Assembly (NCBI RefSeq): GCF_052857255.1
Contig: NC_135505.1
Coordinates: 23,666,269 to 23,730,268 of the forward strand
Origin: Amblyomma americanum
Taxonomy: Eukaryota > Arthropoda > Arachnida > Ixodida > Ixodidae
DNA: 64,000 nt
Direction: 5' to 3'
The position numbers were made by a program, and so were the translations under genes. Positions within the stretch are counted from its first letter, which is position 1, and the number at the start of each line of letters is the position of its first letter. Shown one piece after another: positions 34,094 through 44,410 of the stretch. Below the pieces are notes generated by a model. It was given only the letters and a program-made list of their open reading frames with translations, made no database searches and was not told the origin of the DNA.

Positions 34094-34156
34094 TAGTGTT
34101 CCTGTATATGCTCCCGCAGTATACCCGCAGGGACGGGAGCATATACAGGAACACTA
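34094..34156. repeat. Hairpin, 23-bp arms and 17-bp loop
   Basis: TAGTGTTCCTGTATATGCTC and three further bases pair perfectly with 34134-34156. The unit is flanked by the 11-bp direct repeat CTAGTATTTTT (34083-34093 and 34154-34164), so it may be a minimal foldback insertion. Confidence 0.8.
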
Positions 34157-34160
34157 GTAT

Positions 34161-34223
34161 TTTTCTACATGTAGCACCATCTAGCGGCTGCCACAGCAAT
34201 TAAGATAAATAGCTCAGGTTAGC
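34161..34223. repeat. 63-bp direct repeat, left copy
   Basis: It is identical to 37316-37378 except for one A/G difference. It includes CACCATCTAGCGGCTGCCAC. The two copies flank the nested LINE block. Confidence 0.85.
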
Positions 34224-34655
34224 GGCGAAGGGCATCGAAGCACCCTAGTATGGATGGATGGATGGATGGAAGGTAGGAGCGTCCCCTTTGAAACGGGGCA
34301 GTGGTAGTTGCCACTATGCTCAGTTTTTTTCCTTTATTTTGTTTAACTCTGCTCTAAATTGTTAATAAAATTCGCCATTTTCATTAAAATACGACTTCCT
34401 ACACTTTAAAACTTATGTCACCTCTGCTTTTGTGCCACCAATCCTCCAATGTCTTTTTGCTAATTTCCACCGCAGATTTATTTACATGACTATTGTTATC
34501 TCTAAACCCTACAGCCTCAGGAAGAGTGACTTTGCCTGCATCGAGATCGGGATGGATACCATCACATTTTAGGATGAGGTTTTCTATTGTTTCTATTGAT
34601 TTACCACACACAGCACACGGTAACGCTCCCCCGTGGTCTTACCCGTGCAGAGGAA

Positions 34656-35498
34656 AGGCGGAACCGCATGGCGCGATTTCAGGCGCGATTGACGCGCGGA
34701 TGGTGGGACGCGCGCGTCATTTTGACGCGTGCCCAGTATGATCCGTCACGAAATCGCGCCGCCGCGTGCTCCTACTCGGAGGAGAAAAAAACGCCTCGCG
34801 CGGCGCGTCCGGGGCGCGTCCGCCAATCAGATTTCAAGTAAGTCACGTGGTATTTGGTCACGTGGCATTTTTGGTTTTTGGTTTTGCCACTAGATGGCCC
34901 TACTCTCTGCGCATCTCGACGGAACCTCTTCGGCGCATTTTTTTTTCGCTCTGCAGAACCGGCGCGCACGTGAAAAACACGTGCTACTGTTTCGTGCGCG
35001 CATCGTGTTCATCGAAAATGGAGAAAGCAGTCTTCAACGAGGCCCTTATCACGGAAGTGGAGAGGCGTCGCGTCCTGTGGGATATACGCGACCGCCTCTT
35101 CTGCTCTGTAGTAAGCGCCCGACACTCCATTTTCTATGTCGAGTTGTAAACAAGCAGCGGCCTCTTGGCATGCAGAAAGTACATAGTCGCAGTTTCGCAC
35201 ACACTCTTCCTGCTTGAAATTAAGCTTGATAAATATACTTCGGAAAAAAAATGTCGTTGTGTAATTACACTTAGATTATTTCTATTGCAGTGTTGTGTAA
35301 GTTTAAGGGCATATTACATATGCGGTAGCAGGGACAATTCATGTCGTTGGGAGTTACGTTGTCTGGCAACCCGGAAAACGCGCCGCGAAGGCGCCGCTCC
35401 CCTTTTTTCGTGCGGGCGCTCGCGCGTGGACGGCAACGCGGGCGTCCACCGCGCGTCGCGTTTTTCGCTCGCGGAAAACGCGCCATGCGGTTCCGCCT
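34656..35498 (+). mobile_element. Non-autonomous TIR element carrying MADF start, GAA duplication
   Basis: The left end AGGCGGAACCGCATGGCGCG is matched inversely by CGCGCCATGCGGTTCCGCCT at the right end. GAA at 34653-34655 and 35499-35501 is a 3-bp target-site duplication; removing one copy plus the element restores the surrounding LINE frame. The element is CpG- and CGCG-rich at both ends. The MADF fragment inside and the 3-bp duplication both point to a PIF/Harbinger derivative. Confidence 0.8.
35018..35149 (+). pseudogene. MADF-domain N-terminal fragment
   Basis: The frame from ATG 35018 reads MEKAVFNEALITEVERRRVL and WDIRDRL, the first helix region of a MADF (Myb/SANT-like) domain. It then departs from the family at a GTAAGC that could be a splice donor. 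Harbinger elements carry such a protein as partner of their transposase for DNA binding and nuclear import. About 27 of roughly 90 domain residues are present. Confidence 0.7.
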
Positions 35499-35676
35499 GA
35501 AGTTGCGCTTCGGAGGATACGGGTCGGGGTTGCCCTAACTCCAGTTGTGACACGCAAGTGGCCGCATTTCAAAGATTTGTATCCCCGCCCCGGGTGTCCA
35601 GTCTGCAAGAACAGAGACTGAGGCGGATATCCACCACCTGTTGTGGTACTGCCCGGCGCTGAAGCCGACGAGAATT

Positions 35677-36744
35677 GACCATTTGCGGAAAAGCGAGCGC
35701 CGCCTGTCGTGCAAACAGAGAAGCTCCGCCGGTACCTTTCGTTGGAAAGGGGCTCTCGAGCAAGCGTGCGCAAGGCAGCGTTCAGCAACTCACGTGCGCT
35801 TGTTTTGTTGTTTTAGTGTTGTTTATCGGCCGGAAACGTGTGTCAGCTAACGAAAGAGTATGATGGAAGAGGAGAACATCCCATTTCCGTTTTTAGAAAC
35901 AGGGTGTAGCGAATTATTTTCGCGTTGTAGCCTGAAAAACGACCATGTGTGGCAATACCTGCACTCTGCTACCTCAACGGAGCGCCGAATGACCAAGTGA
36001 AAATGTGCGTGAATGTGCGCCTATGCGCGGGCGAGTGTGACAGTATAATGGGATGCACTTTCCTAATGCACACAGACGTTTACTTTTGCGCTTCCTTGAT
36101 AGGGCAGGAGTTTCTGCTAACTTAACACAACACCTTTTGCCTCAGGGCACACTTAGCTGATTATTAAAGGACCCGTTGTACAATCTCAATCCCGGCTCGT
36201 GCTGATACGGCAGAGCGTTGCTTTGCGTGCTAACGGGCCGCGGGAGCGTTAGAATGCGCGGATATACGCGAGGCTGCGCTCGGCCGTGCTCCCGCTGTTC
36301 AGGAAGCACATTGTAGCATTAATGGTGAATGTTCATACTAGTATATATCATTCGGTTTTCCTGCGTCGGTGGCAAAACTCTTCTAGAACGACCGAGCAGT
36401 GTGTACTCGGCAGTAAGCGCGAAATAAAGCGGCAACACCCGTTTCGAAACGTGCTGGATGTGCGCATTACTGGCCCCATCATCAGGTTCGTCTTTTGCGC
36501 CTTGTATGCCGTCGCGGCCTTTATTACGTACAAGTCTCGCTGTTGCAAAACACGTGGTTAGCTTAGATAAATCGCGTTGCAGTTACATGTCAGTTGCGTG
36601 GAAGTTACAGCTCACATCAGTCGTCGCACTACAGCGCAGGAATGCACGGCTGGCTCATGTTTTCCAACCAAAAACCAAACCGCCCAGAGAGGGCGCTGCC
36701 TGCGCCTTCACCACGCATGCGCAGAAACTTCTCCGCAAATGGTC
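35677..36744. mobile_element. TIR element with 4-bp AATT duplication
   Basis: The left end GACCATTTGCGGAAAAG is mirrored by CTTCTCCGCAAATGGTC with one mismatch. AATT flanks both sides (35673-35676, 36745-36748). Excising the unit joins the LINE codons across it without a break. The 1068-bp interior has no recognised protein. Four-base duplications are known from several superfamilies (for example Sola, Ginger and piggyBac-like with other sequences), so the family is open. Confidence 0.75.
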
Positions 36745-37315
36745 AATTCGGCACCTGGCGTCAGTGGGACTCTCACCGGACAATCCGGATTCATATATTG
36801 CATGGACACAGGGTCCATATCATCGTTCACTTCTTGATTTCATCAGATCAGCTCAACCTTCTTCATTTATTTAAGCATCTTACTCATCTCTCACTTCATA
36901 GTTTTTATGCCCTGAGGCAATAAACATCGTTTCAAAAAAAAAAAAAAACATGCCATCTTATTCGTTAAATTTCTTTTTGTACCTGCGCGTTCTAAGACAC
37001 CCTGACCTAGCTTCAAGGAGGAGGGCACTGCCTCTTGAGTTATCATAAAACGTTTCCTTCCCGATCTGCCTTTTCCAGCATCGATATAGTTCTACACTAT
37101 GCTTCTTTTCCATTGATCTATCCAATTTTTACCTTCGACGTTTTTAACCGGTCGTTTAATGCTCTTTCTTTCTCCTTTCTCGTCTCTGGCAAACTTACTG
37201 GCCAGCTTTCTAATTCATTTCCGCGACCGTGTGTCAAGGCTCTTTCTGTACAGGTATTTAAATACCTAGCTGCCCACCTGTTATCGTTCGTCCAATTTCC
37301 TCAGGCGTTCTGTAG

Positions 37316-37378
37316 TTTTCTACATGTAGCACCATCTAGCGGCTGCCACAGCAATTGAGATAAATAGCTCAGGTTAGC
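37316..37378. repeat. 63-bp direct repeat, right copy
   Basis: This is the partner of 34161-34223. It begins exactly where the minus-strand LINE tail ends, so an unusually long target-site duplication is possible, although sequence beyond the repeat differs. Confidence 0.85.
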
Positions 37379-37398
37379 CCGAAAAGATGGCGCTAGAC

Positions 37399-37517
37399 AT
37401 AATAATAATAATAATAATTGGCTTTTTGGGGAAAGGAAATGGCGCAGTATCTGTCTCATATATCGTTGGACACCTGAACCACGCCGTAATGGAAGGGATA
37501 AAGAAAGGAGTGAAAGA
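37399..37517 (-). mobile_element. Ruka SINE 3' fragment, antisense
   Basis: After an (ATA)n tail the bases GGAAATGGCGCAGTATCTGT and CACCTGAACCACGCCGTAAT are the inverse of the Ruka 3' end. The tRNA head is absent. Confidence 0.8.
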
Positions 37518-38056
37518 ATTATGCGTCCTGAGATTTACTTGAAGCCCCTCCTAGACATACGCACCAAGATTTGTTTTTGGGGAATCATTTCTAAAACCCG
37601 CCGCGGTGGCTCAGTGGTTAGGGCGCTCGACTACTGATCCGGAGTTCCCGGGTTCGAACCCGACCACGGCGGCTGCGTTTTTATGGAGGAAAAAAGCTAA
37701 GGCGCCCGTGTGCTGTGCGATGTCAGTCACGTTAAAGATCCCCAGGTGGTCGAAATTATTCTGGAGCCCTCCACTACGGCACCTCTTTCTTCCTTTCTTC
37801 TTTCACTCCCTCCTTTATCTCTTCCCTTACGGCGCGGTTCAGGGGCGCGATTACGGATCAGTCTCAATAGAAATTGTCTCAAAAAGTATATCATTTGCCT
37901 CTCTCCTATTGGTCGGCGGCCATTTTGATTTTTTTCGTCACTGACTGACGTCGTAAATGGCGCAGAAGTGGTGACGTTCGCCATCTAATTATGCGGGCAG
38001 ATTGAGACGATTTTTTGAGACTGGAAAAAGTAGTATCAACACGTTTGAGACAGAAA

Positions 38057-38370
38057 ATGGCGGCTGTTTACATCGTCGTATACGCGGGTGACCGCGCGAG
38101 CAACGGTGTCGGAGGGTGCATGAAGACGACTTTGACGCGTGGGAGAGTTATTTCGAGGAGACTGCGCAGTGTCTGTGCGACGAACTCGCCGTTGAACTGG
38201 GAAGCGCGCGGGTGAGTGCGCTGTCAGTGGAGCGGCAGGTGCTGTGCGCGCTGCGCTTCTTCGCCTCCGGTGGGTTTCAAGGCGCCGTTGGAAATGAAGA
38301 AAACGTCGGCGCAGCCCAACCGACTGTGAACAAGCCTTTGCGGCGGGCAGCGGAGACCAATGTCAACGTT
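38057..38370 (+). pseudogene. HARBI1-like transposase, N-terminal exon
   Basis: MAAVYIVVYA at 38057 opens a frame that passes, after a one-base slip near 38115, into HEDDFDAWESYFEE and then LSVERQVLCALRFFASGGFQ, the HARBI1 helix with L-R-F-x-A-x-G-x-F-Q. AAQPTVNKPLRR then corresponds to the helix-turn-helix that follows. The exon ends at a GGGTAACA donor-like site near 38371. The slip makes this copy inactive unless it is a sequence error. Confidence 0.75.
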
Positions 38371-38689
38371 GGGTAACAGAAGGGGGGTGTTTGCTTTCCG
38401 AGGAGACCCGAGGAGAAGGCGGCGGCGAAGGAGGGCGTCCTTTGCCTAAACGTTCGCCGCGGCAGCATCTCCGGCGTCGTCGGGTGTGTCGATTGGGCAC
38501 TCATCACTATCAAGGAGTCTGGGGGCAGTGCTGCGAACGAGCCGAAAGCGGTTCTACGCTGCGGACGTAATAGTGAGTATACCTCGGCCACTGTTTTTGA
38601 CCGCATGAGTTCAAGTGCTACAAGTGCATGAGCTACAAGTGCGGGCCTCGGCAGCGAGAGTGAGTACGGGCTGTGCTTGTTTTTTCTCA

Positions 38690-38819
38690 GATCTGTGGCG
38701 CGAACATGTGCATCCTGGCCGTGGACTCGCGCTGACCCGGATCCTTCCGCGACGCGTTTGTCTGGCGGCATTCCGAGGCGGAGGAAGGCCTGCTGGACGA
38801 CGGTGATTTTTTTTCTGGG
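38690..38819 (+). pseudogene. HARBI1-like transposase, central exon with stop
   Basis: A CTCAG acceptor near 38691 is followed by NMCILAVDSR, then TGA at 38733-38735, then PGSFRDAFVWRHSE, the Harbinger P-G-S-x-x-D-x-x-V-W block that contains a catalytic Asp. A GGGTAAGC donor lies at 38817. The nuclease centre is thus recognisable but terminated. Confidence 0.75.
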
Positions 38820-39332
38820 TAAGCAGTAAAATAGCCGTGTCACCCGTCGGGCGAACTCAGTCACATCTATTGAGCTCCAGCACTATGCATTTGGCCGGAT
38901 CTGCTAAAGCTACAAGAATCAGTCTGGACAGTTACACAAATGCAGACACACTACAGTATGATACAATGTATTGCCACCCTTTCCTTTTGTTAAATATAAT
39001 TGCAGCAGAAACACAGGACACATATTACATTGTTGAAATGCATAGCCTTTCCTGTTGAAGAAACCAAAGCAAAATGCACCTGACAGCGCTTGTGTTTTGT
39101 AGGCAATCATAGCGCATCATTTATATGAATATGGTGGTAAAAGACTGACCTTACAGTAGTGCTCACTTATACATCTAAATCCTGCATGTATGTATACTCT
39201 TGAATGTCATATTCAGCAAAGCCTGGATGTGGGCTACTTGGCGTGAGTCTTCTACTGTATAGCAGAGTGTCCTGTAATGCTGTTGAGATCACTGAGAAAG
39301 GACATGCTTAGCCGCATCATTTTTTGTTATGC

Positions 39333-39560
39333 AGGAGACTATGTCTACCCACTGGAGCCATGGCTGCCTGCACCAGTTGCACGACATTACAGACCTGACT
39401 CAGCAGAAGGCCTGTACAACACGCCACATGCTTTCACACAATTTGTGGCTGAGCGCTGTATTGGTGAGCCGAAGAGCTGCTTCCGTTGCTTTCAAGGGCA
39501 CCGGATGCACCAGTGCCAGTGGAAGTGGACAGTGCGCATCATCACCGCACGTGCTGCACT
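39333..39560 (+). pseudogene. HARBI1-like transposase, C-terminal exon
   Basis: After a TTATGCAG acceptor the frame reads GDYVYPLEPWLPAPVAR, YNTPHAFTQFVAERCIG (catalytic Glu region), KSCFRCFQ, and closes with TVRIITARAALHSLCLDVP. This order is that of the HARBI1 C-terminus: G-D-x-x-Y-P-L, then V-x-E-R-x-x-G, then A-x-x-x-L-H-N-L-C. The segment itself is open. Confidence 0.82.
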
Positions 39561-39639
39561 TCACAGCCTCTGTTTGGATGTGCCCATATCAGCAGAGGGT
39601 GCAGGCGACACTGCCTCTGACCCAGATAACAACGGGCCA

Positions 39640-41870
39640 CCTCTAAATGGTGGCTGCCTCGTACAGACGGGATCCCTCCTCACCTGCCTCCTGAGAAGAG
39701 CATGCGGTGCTGTACTTTTGGCCTCTTTAGGACGACCCGTCTCCAGAGGAAGGCGTACCGAGGGATGGTGCAGCGGCAGTTGCGATGGAAAATCTAGCGT
39801 CCAGAGACGACTCACCATGCTGGCATAGAGAGTCATATCAGGCACTCTTCCCCTGTTGCCACTATCATTTCCTTGTGTCATTGCACAACACACATCTGCA
39901 AGTGTGTGAGCAATTGTGTGATGTGGTTGTGCCCTTGGCCAACCTGTGTGCAGCGAGAAGCCAGCAGTGACAAACAAGTGCCCCCCACCGGCTGCCACTT
40001 CATTTTCAGTGTGTTTGCTAGTATATCTTCCAGTCCCTCAGCAGCGTGTTGCACAGTCTCTTCCTGAAGTCGGAAAAGGTGTTGAAGCAGCTCGCCCAAT
40101 TTATGAAAAGCATCATTTTGAACTCTCTTTTGTCAATGCTTATGTTAGCCCACCTGCCCCTTCTCTGCTGTCTCCTTCCAGCTTGGTGGAGTGCCTGTGG
40201 TCATTACCTGTGTGACGAACATGCATGAACCAAACGTGTAGTGCTGGAATAAGGCATGAAATATTTGTGATGCTTGTTGGAATCAAAAAGCTGTTTTTTA
40301 TTGCATCATACATTCAGTAAGCGCGTTTATTTTTTTAGGCACAGCATTTGACACGAGTGTTTCTATTGCAGAAAAGGCAGTGTACATACAAGCATACTTT
40401 ACCTTGATGTACAATTACCGTATGGCATTTCTGAGTGCAGTTAAGAAAAAAATCTGAACAATTGAGTTCAAAGTGCATGTTTTCTTTCATACAGAGGCTA
40501 CCTGTACAATAAATATGGCATAGTACAGTGTACATGATGCATTTTCCGGACTACAAAACATTTTGGCACATATAAGTAGTGTAAATACCAAAGCTAAGCT
40601 TTTAGCGTAATGGTGTGTGGCTAGGGGTTTCGCTCTGTGCTAAAAGCTGTACCTACTGCAAGGAAACCGCTGTACAACAATGCATAATAAAGATTGTAAG
40701 GTGCAGTGGCTACAATGACTGCTGAATGACTAGTACATCTTCACTGATAGACAAAGATGTGTAACAGACACATCATCAAGGAGATGGTGTGTGATTAGAG
40801 GTTAGTTTACAATTACAAATCATGCAACACCTTTACTGGAAATGCTCTACAGCTCTAAGAATATACAGGCAGCTCCATTGTGGGAAATTTTGAGCACTCG
40901 GTTATTGCCCCATAACTGATACCTAGCTTGGTTTGCGTAACACAGGGCTATGAAGTCTTGTCCATGATGACACGAGACGGTGACAATGCCGAATGGCCGG
41001 ACAAGCTCCTTGTGCTATCATATAATATGTGTGATAAGTGCAACTGCTTTCAAGCTACTTTTCGCCTAGGTATTTAATGTCCTAGTCATTTTCAACTGGC
41101 TGTTCCCTTTCAAACTGGAGTGGCCTGTATACAGGGTGTCTCAGATATGATGGACCATAATTTAAAAAAAAAAAAGTGGTCTTCCGACCTGAAAGGAAGT
41201 GCATGTTAGAAGCTATGCAAAGTATTTAAAGCCCTTCAAACACTGCCCTCACCAAACCCAATTATACCAACATCACTCCGCCTGCTGAGCAAAATACAAT
41301 ATTACACATCACTGCCCTGTCCTACCTACCTCACTGCCCTGGATCATATGCAATTCAAGCGCTGTGTACCAGCAAACATGAACAAACTTGCTCAACTTTC
41401 TGCCCAGTTGCAATTAGCCTCTATACAAGCAAACTACTTCTTTCCTGGTTGACCCTGGATCTACTACATGATCAGTAAATAACGTTAATGGAACAAGCTC
41501 GTTCTCTCCTCGGTGACAATAGCAAAGTTATCAAGTCAAGTGCTTCCTTTCTCTCTAAACAAAGTGGAGCATAAACATCACAATTTCTGCATCTTGCACA
41601 GGAAAAAAAAGAAACTACGGCAACAACTGAACATAAACCGAACGGAGCTACAAAAATACAAACGGAACATCAAGTGCTTAGCCCGATGTGGGCGGCAACA
41701 CTTGGTTACGAGGCAGAAGAGTGCTGCCACAGAGGCAGGCCGTGTCGGCTCTCATTTCCCGCACCGAGATTGCAAGCTATCAGCAGCTGCACCTGTCTGT
41801 CGGCAGTTGCTTCTATGTGATGATTCATGGTTTTCTGGTATTTTCTAAAGAAAATAAACAGAACCACACG
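39640..41870. other. Harbinger 3' non-coding part
   Basis: No second Harbinger gene was recognised. A GTATACAGGGTGTCTCAGAT phrase at 41131 resembles ends of other small repeats, but no partner was found. Confidence 0.45.
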
Positions 41871-42096
41871 TCACTCGGTGATCGATAGGCGCCGACCGAG
41901 AACACAGACTAAAGTTGTCTTCGTCGATTTTCGAGCCGAGCGCTGCTTGTAAGTTGATCTCGGCAGGCCCGTAGCATTCACTGCCTTCAATCAGATTTTT
42001 CTGCGCACTTAAGACATCCGCAAAGTACCTTGATTTTAGACGACACGCGAAAAAACAGGAACTAGCCATGGAATCAGCTGTTTTCTTGCAGGCCGC

Positions 42097-42445
42097 CATG
42101 TTCACGTTATGCCGCTGCCAGCGCGCCCTCATGGCAAAAGAAGTTAACCTGCAGCAAATTTAATTGCAAAACTGAGAATGCCTCTAATTTTCCCTCGTGT
42201 TGTTGAGATTGCAACTCAGTTTACTACCAAAATAAAACATTACTTGTTTTCTTCATTGCGTTTTTGTTCATTTTCAGACTAACATGTTCACGCTATACCG
42301 CTGACAGCACACCTTCGCGGCAAAAAAAGTGACTGAACAGCAAACTTTATTGCAAAAATGAAAACACTGCTTCTTTTGCTTCGTGCTGTTGGGTTTGAAA
42401 TACAGTTACTTAGCAAAATAAAACATTACTCGTTTTTATTCACTC
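42097..42445. repeat. Diverged tandem duplication inside Harbinger
   Basis: About 160 bp at 42097-42258 (ATGTTCACGTTATGCCGCTG to AAAATAAAACATTACTTG) recur at 42282-42445 with many substitutions, including the same AATAAAACATTAC. Confidence 0.8.
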
Positions 42446-43535
42446 CGTCTTTACTGCAAAACATTAATCTACGGTCCCTTGTCGTGCGAATAGTGGTTTC
42501 GGGCGGAGCCCACCGCCTCCTTGCTCCGCATTGGCCGATTCAGCGGTCGGCATTTCTCGGTGTCGTCATTTTGACGTCACTCTCTCAATATTGAGACAGT
42601 TTTTTGAGACTGATCCGTAATCGCGCCCCAGGTGTCCAACGATATATGAGAGAGACACTGCGCCATTTCCTTTCCCAAAAAACCAATTATTAATTATTAA
42701 TCATTTCTAGCGAAGAAAATAAATCAGTCTCGTAACTTCGGTGGCAAGGTTGTATACACGACACTGGCCGACCGCCATGTGGTGTCAATTTCCCCGGCAT
42801 TCGTACCAAGATTGTTGCTCAACTGTTTGTCGTACAGTGTTTCCGGTGGTGGCATACGATTTCTTATCGCACATAACTTGCACGTGCTAGTCTAGTTGGT
42901 CAAGTTGGAGGCTGGCTTGCAAAACTGTGTTCCAATCGTTTGTCGTACAGCAGAAGAACGGCAGATTGGGGGAGTTGGCTTTGCATAGTTGCTTATAAAA
43001 AACTGGAGAGCATTGCACTAAGCTCCAAGTCATCGTTGTCACGTGACACTTATCACTTGACCCTGGATGACATCAGCAATATTTTTTGCAAGTCATCGTT
43101 GCAAGGCATCAGTACACATTCCCAACACACTTCACCGTCGTACACGCCAGAACGCGCTCAATTCGTGCCCCTCTAACACGCTTGAACCGATGACCCTTCG
43201 TGGCGTATGCGTTGCTTGCCCGCCTGGCACCCAGATTGCCCGAATCAGAACCGCAATGCCGGGTGATTTTTTTTTTTTTGAGTGGTCATTTTCGTGCGGA
43301 CACGCTCTGCCGACAGGTCCTGTACACACCACTCGTGAGACCAGAAATGCCTTCGCTTTATAACAGCGCTACGGACACACGACATGGAAAAAGGGCACAC
43401 ACGGCGCTGACTTTCAACCGGGTTTAATGAAAAGATTATGCTTGCTTTTAAAGCAAAACATTGTGCGTGCGCGTACGCGCGTTGTCAAAATATGCTCTTG
43501 TCCGAACTGTGTGACACATCGGGTTTTTTTTTTTT

Positions 43536-43765
43536 TTCAAGTGTTTATGGCGCTCGGCTGCCGGGTCGAAAGACGCGGGTTCGATCCTGGCCGCGGCGGT
43601 CGAATTTCGATGGAGGCTGAACTCTAGAGGCCCGTGTGCTGTGCGATCTCAGTGCACGTAAAAGAACCCCAGGTGGTCGAGATATCCGGAGCCCTTCACT
43701 AAGGCGTCCCTCATAGCCTGAGTCACTTTGGGACGTTAAACCCCCATAAACCATAAAACAAACAT
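43536..43765 (+). mobile_element. tRNA-derived SINE, type 3
   Basis: A tRNA-like head with CGGGTTCGATCCTGGCCGCG (B box) is followed by the Ruka-like body word TTTCGATGGAGGCTGAACTC and GTGCACGTAAAAGAACCCCA. The 3' end, ACTTTGGGACGTTAAACCCC with CATAAACCATAAAACAAA, differs from Ruka, so the two families share a body segment. Confidence 0.7.
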
Positions 43766-43858
43766 CGGTTTTCCTTTACGATTCTGAGCTGCATGGTTTC
43801 TATCGCGGCCACTTTAAGACTATTTACTTCCATGTTGCCTTGTACGCGCGCGCATGCG

Positions 43859-43885
43859 CGGGGGGGGGGGGGGGGAGGGGGGGGG
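43859..43885. repeat. Poly-G tract after alternating purine-pyrimidine
   Basis: CGCGCGCATGCGC directly precedes about 27 G interrupted by one A, then TATATAT. A Z-DNA-prone stretch thus abuts a possible quadruplex. Confidence 0.85.
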
Positions 43886-44317
43886 TATATATGTCGATTG
43901 CTTTCACTCTCATTAAACAGTGAAAGTGAGCGCCCGTGGTGTCGTCGTCTTTCCTGTGTGTGTTATTTCGGCACAAAAAATCTTTTTAGTATGCACTTGT
44001 CAGATTTAAAATTGCTGTACGTGGACGCACGTGTGATTATCACAGTTGTTCAGCCCTGGTCACTTCCTCCGCGGCCCTGGTTAACAAGCACATTTCCTTG
44101 GATGACAAGGCGACCGAGGGCTGACTAACACATCAAATTCCTTTCTCAGAAATATGAAACGCTTCTGCCACTTCTTGTGATGCGGTCATTGTGAGCACGA
44201 CTTCAGTGCAAACAAGGAACGGTATGCACTGACACTCAAAAGAGCGCTTTGCTAAGCTTGTTCATCTCTTTTCTCAAGAATTTTAAGACTTGAGCCTTTC
44301 TTGGCTCATGAGTGGTG

Positions 44318-44410
44318 TGGACGGAAGTTGCAGCCGTAAGTTGTAGACAGAAATTGCAGACGAAAGATGTAGACAGAAGTTGCTGACAGAAGTTTCTGGA
44401 CGGAAGTTGC
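44318..44410. repeat. Short imperfect tandem repeat
   Basis: Units of about 13-16 bp with the core GACAGAAGTTGC recur about six times with substitutions. Confidence 0.65.

Larger units (their letters stand above)
34626..36950 (+). mobile_element. 5'-truncated LINE with A tail, host of two TIR elements
   Basis: With the inserts removed the plus strand reads PRGLTRAEE at 34629-34655, VALRRIRVGVALTPVVTRKW after 35502, then LYPRPGCPVC and, after a one-base slip, HHLLWYCPAL up to 35672. From 36749 it reads HLASVGLSPDNPDSYIAWTQ and RSLLDFI. This is the C-terminal, Cys-containing tail of an insect/tick-type LINE. The 3' end has CAATAAAC and an A run at 36935-36949. It is inserted in the opposite-strand LINE tail. 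Confidence 0.78.
34250..37315 (-). mobile_element. LINE tail split by another LINE
   Basis: The minus strand 37315-36953 and then 34622-34250 reads as one LINE C-terminus. The right part ends with ELYRCWKRQIGKETFYDNSR and LLLEARSGCLRTRRY. The left part resumes with PCAVCGKSIETIENL and LEDWWHKSRG, a zinc-knuckle-like ending. The 3' end is the (ATGG)n stretch at 34250-34270, after a 3' UTR containing GTCCCCTTTGAAACGGGG. The plus-strand LINE at 34626-36950 separates the halves and is therefore younger. Confidence 0.75.
37843..42628 (+). mobile_element. PIF/Harbinger DNA transposon, CAG duplication
   Basis: The ends GGGCGCGATTACGGATCAGT and its inverse are perfect over 25 bp and then share GTCTCAA-type repeats. 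CAG at 37840-37842 and 42629-42631 is the 3-bp target-site duplication, a C-W-G site fitting Harbinger. Inside, three plus-strand blocks encode a HARBI1-like transposase. No MADF/Myb partner gene was recognised in the 40.2-42.6 kb part. That part instead holds a tandem duplication at 42097-42445. Confidence 0.9.
37594..42698 (+). mobile_element. Ruka SINE interrupted by a Harbinger transposon
   Basis: The tRNA-like head and body run from 37597 to 37842 and resume at 42632 with GTGTCCAACGATATATGAGA to the 3' end CCAATTATTAATTATT. An 11-bp target-site duplication, AATCATTTCTA, lies at 37583-37593 and 42699-42709, on the far sides of the 4.8 kb insert. This shows the SINE was complete before the DNA transposon entered it. 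Confidence 0.92.

Noticed and set aside
34399..34611. Separate small host zinc-finger gene
   Set aside because: The Cys-containing frame continues across the inserted LINE into a typical LINE tail and ends at a LINE 3' end.
40335..40535. Minus-strand Cys-rich small protein in the Harbinger 3' region
   Set aside because: Only 66 codons, no family pattern, and no start or splice context.
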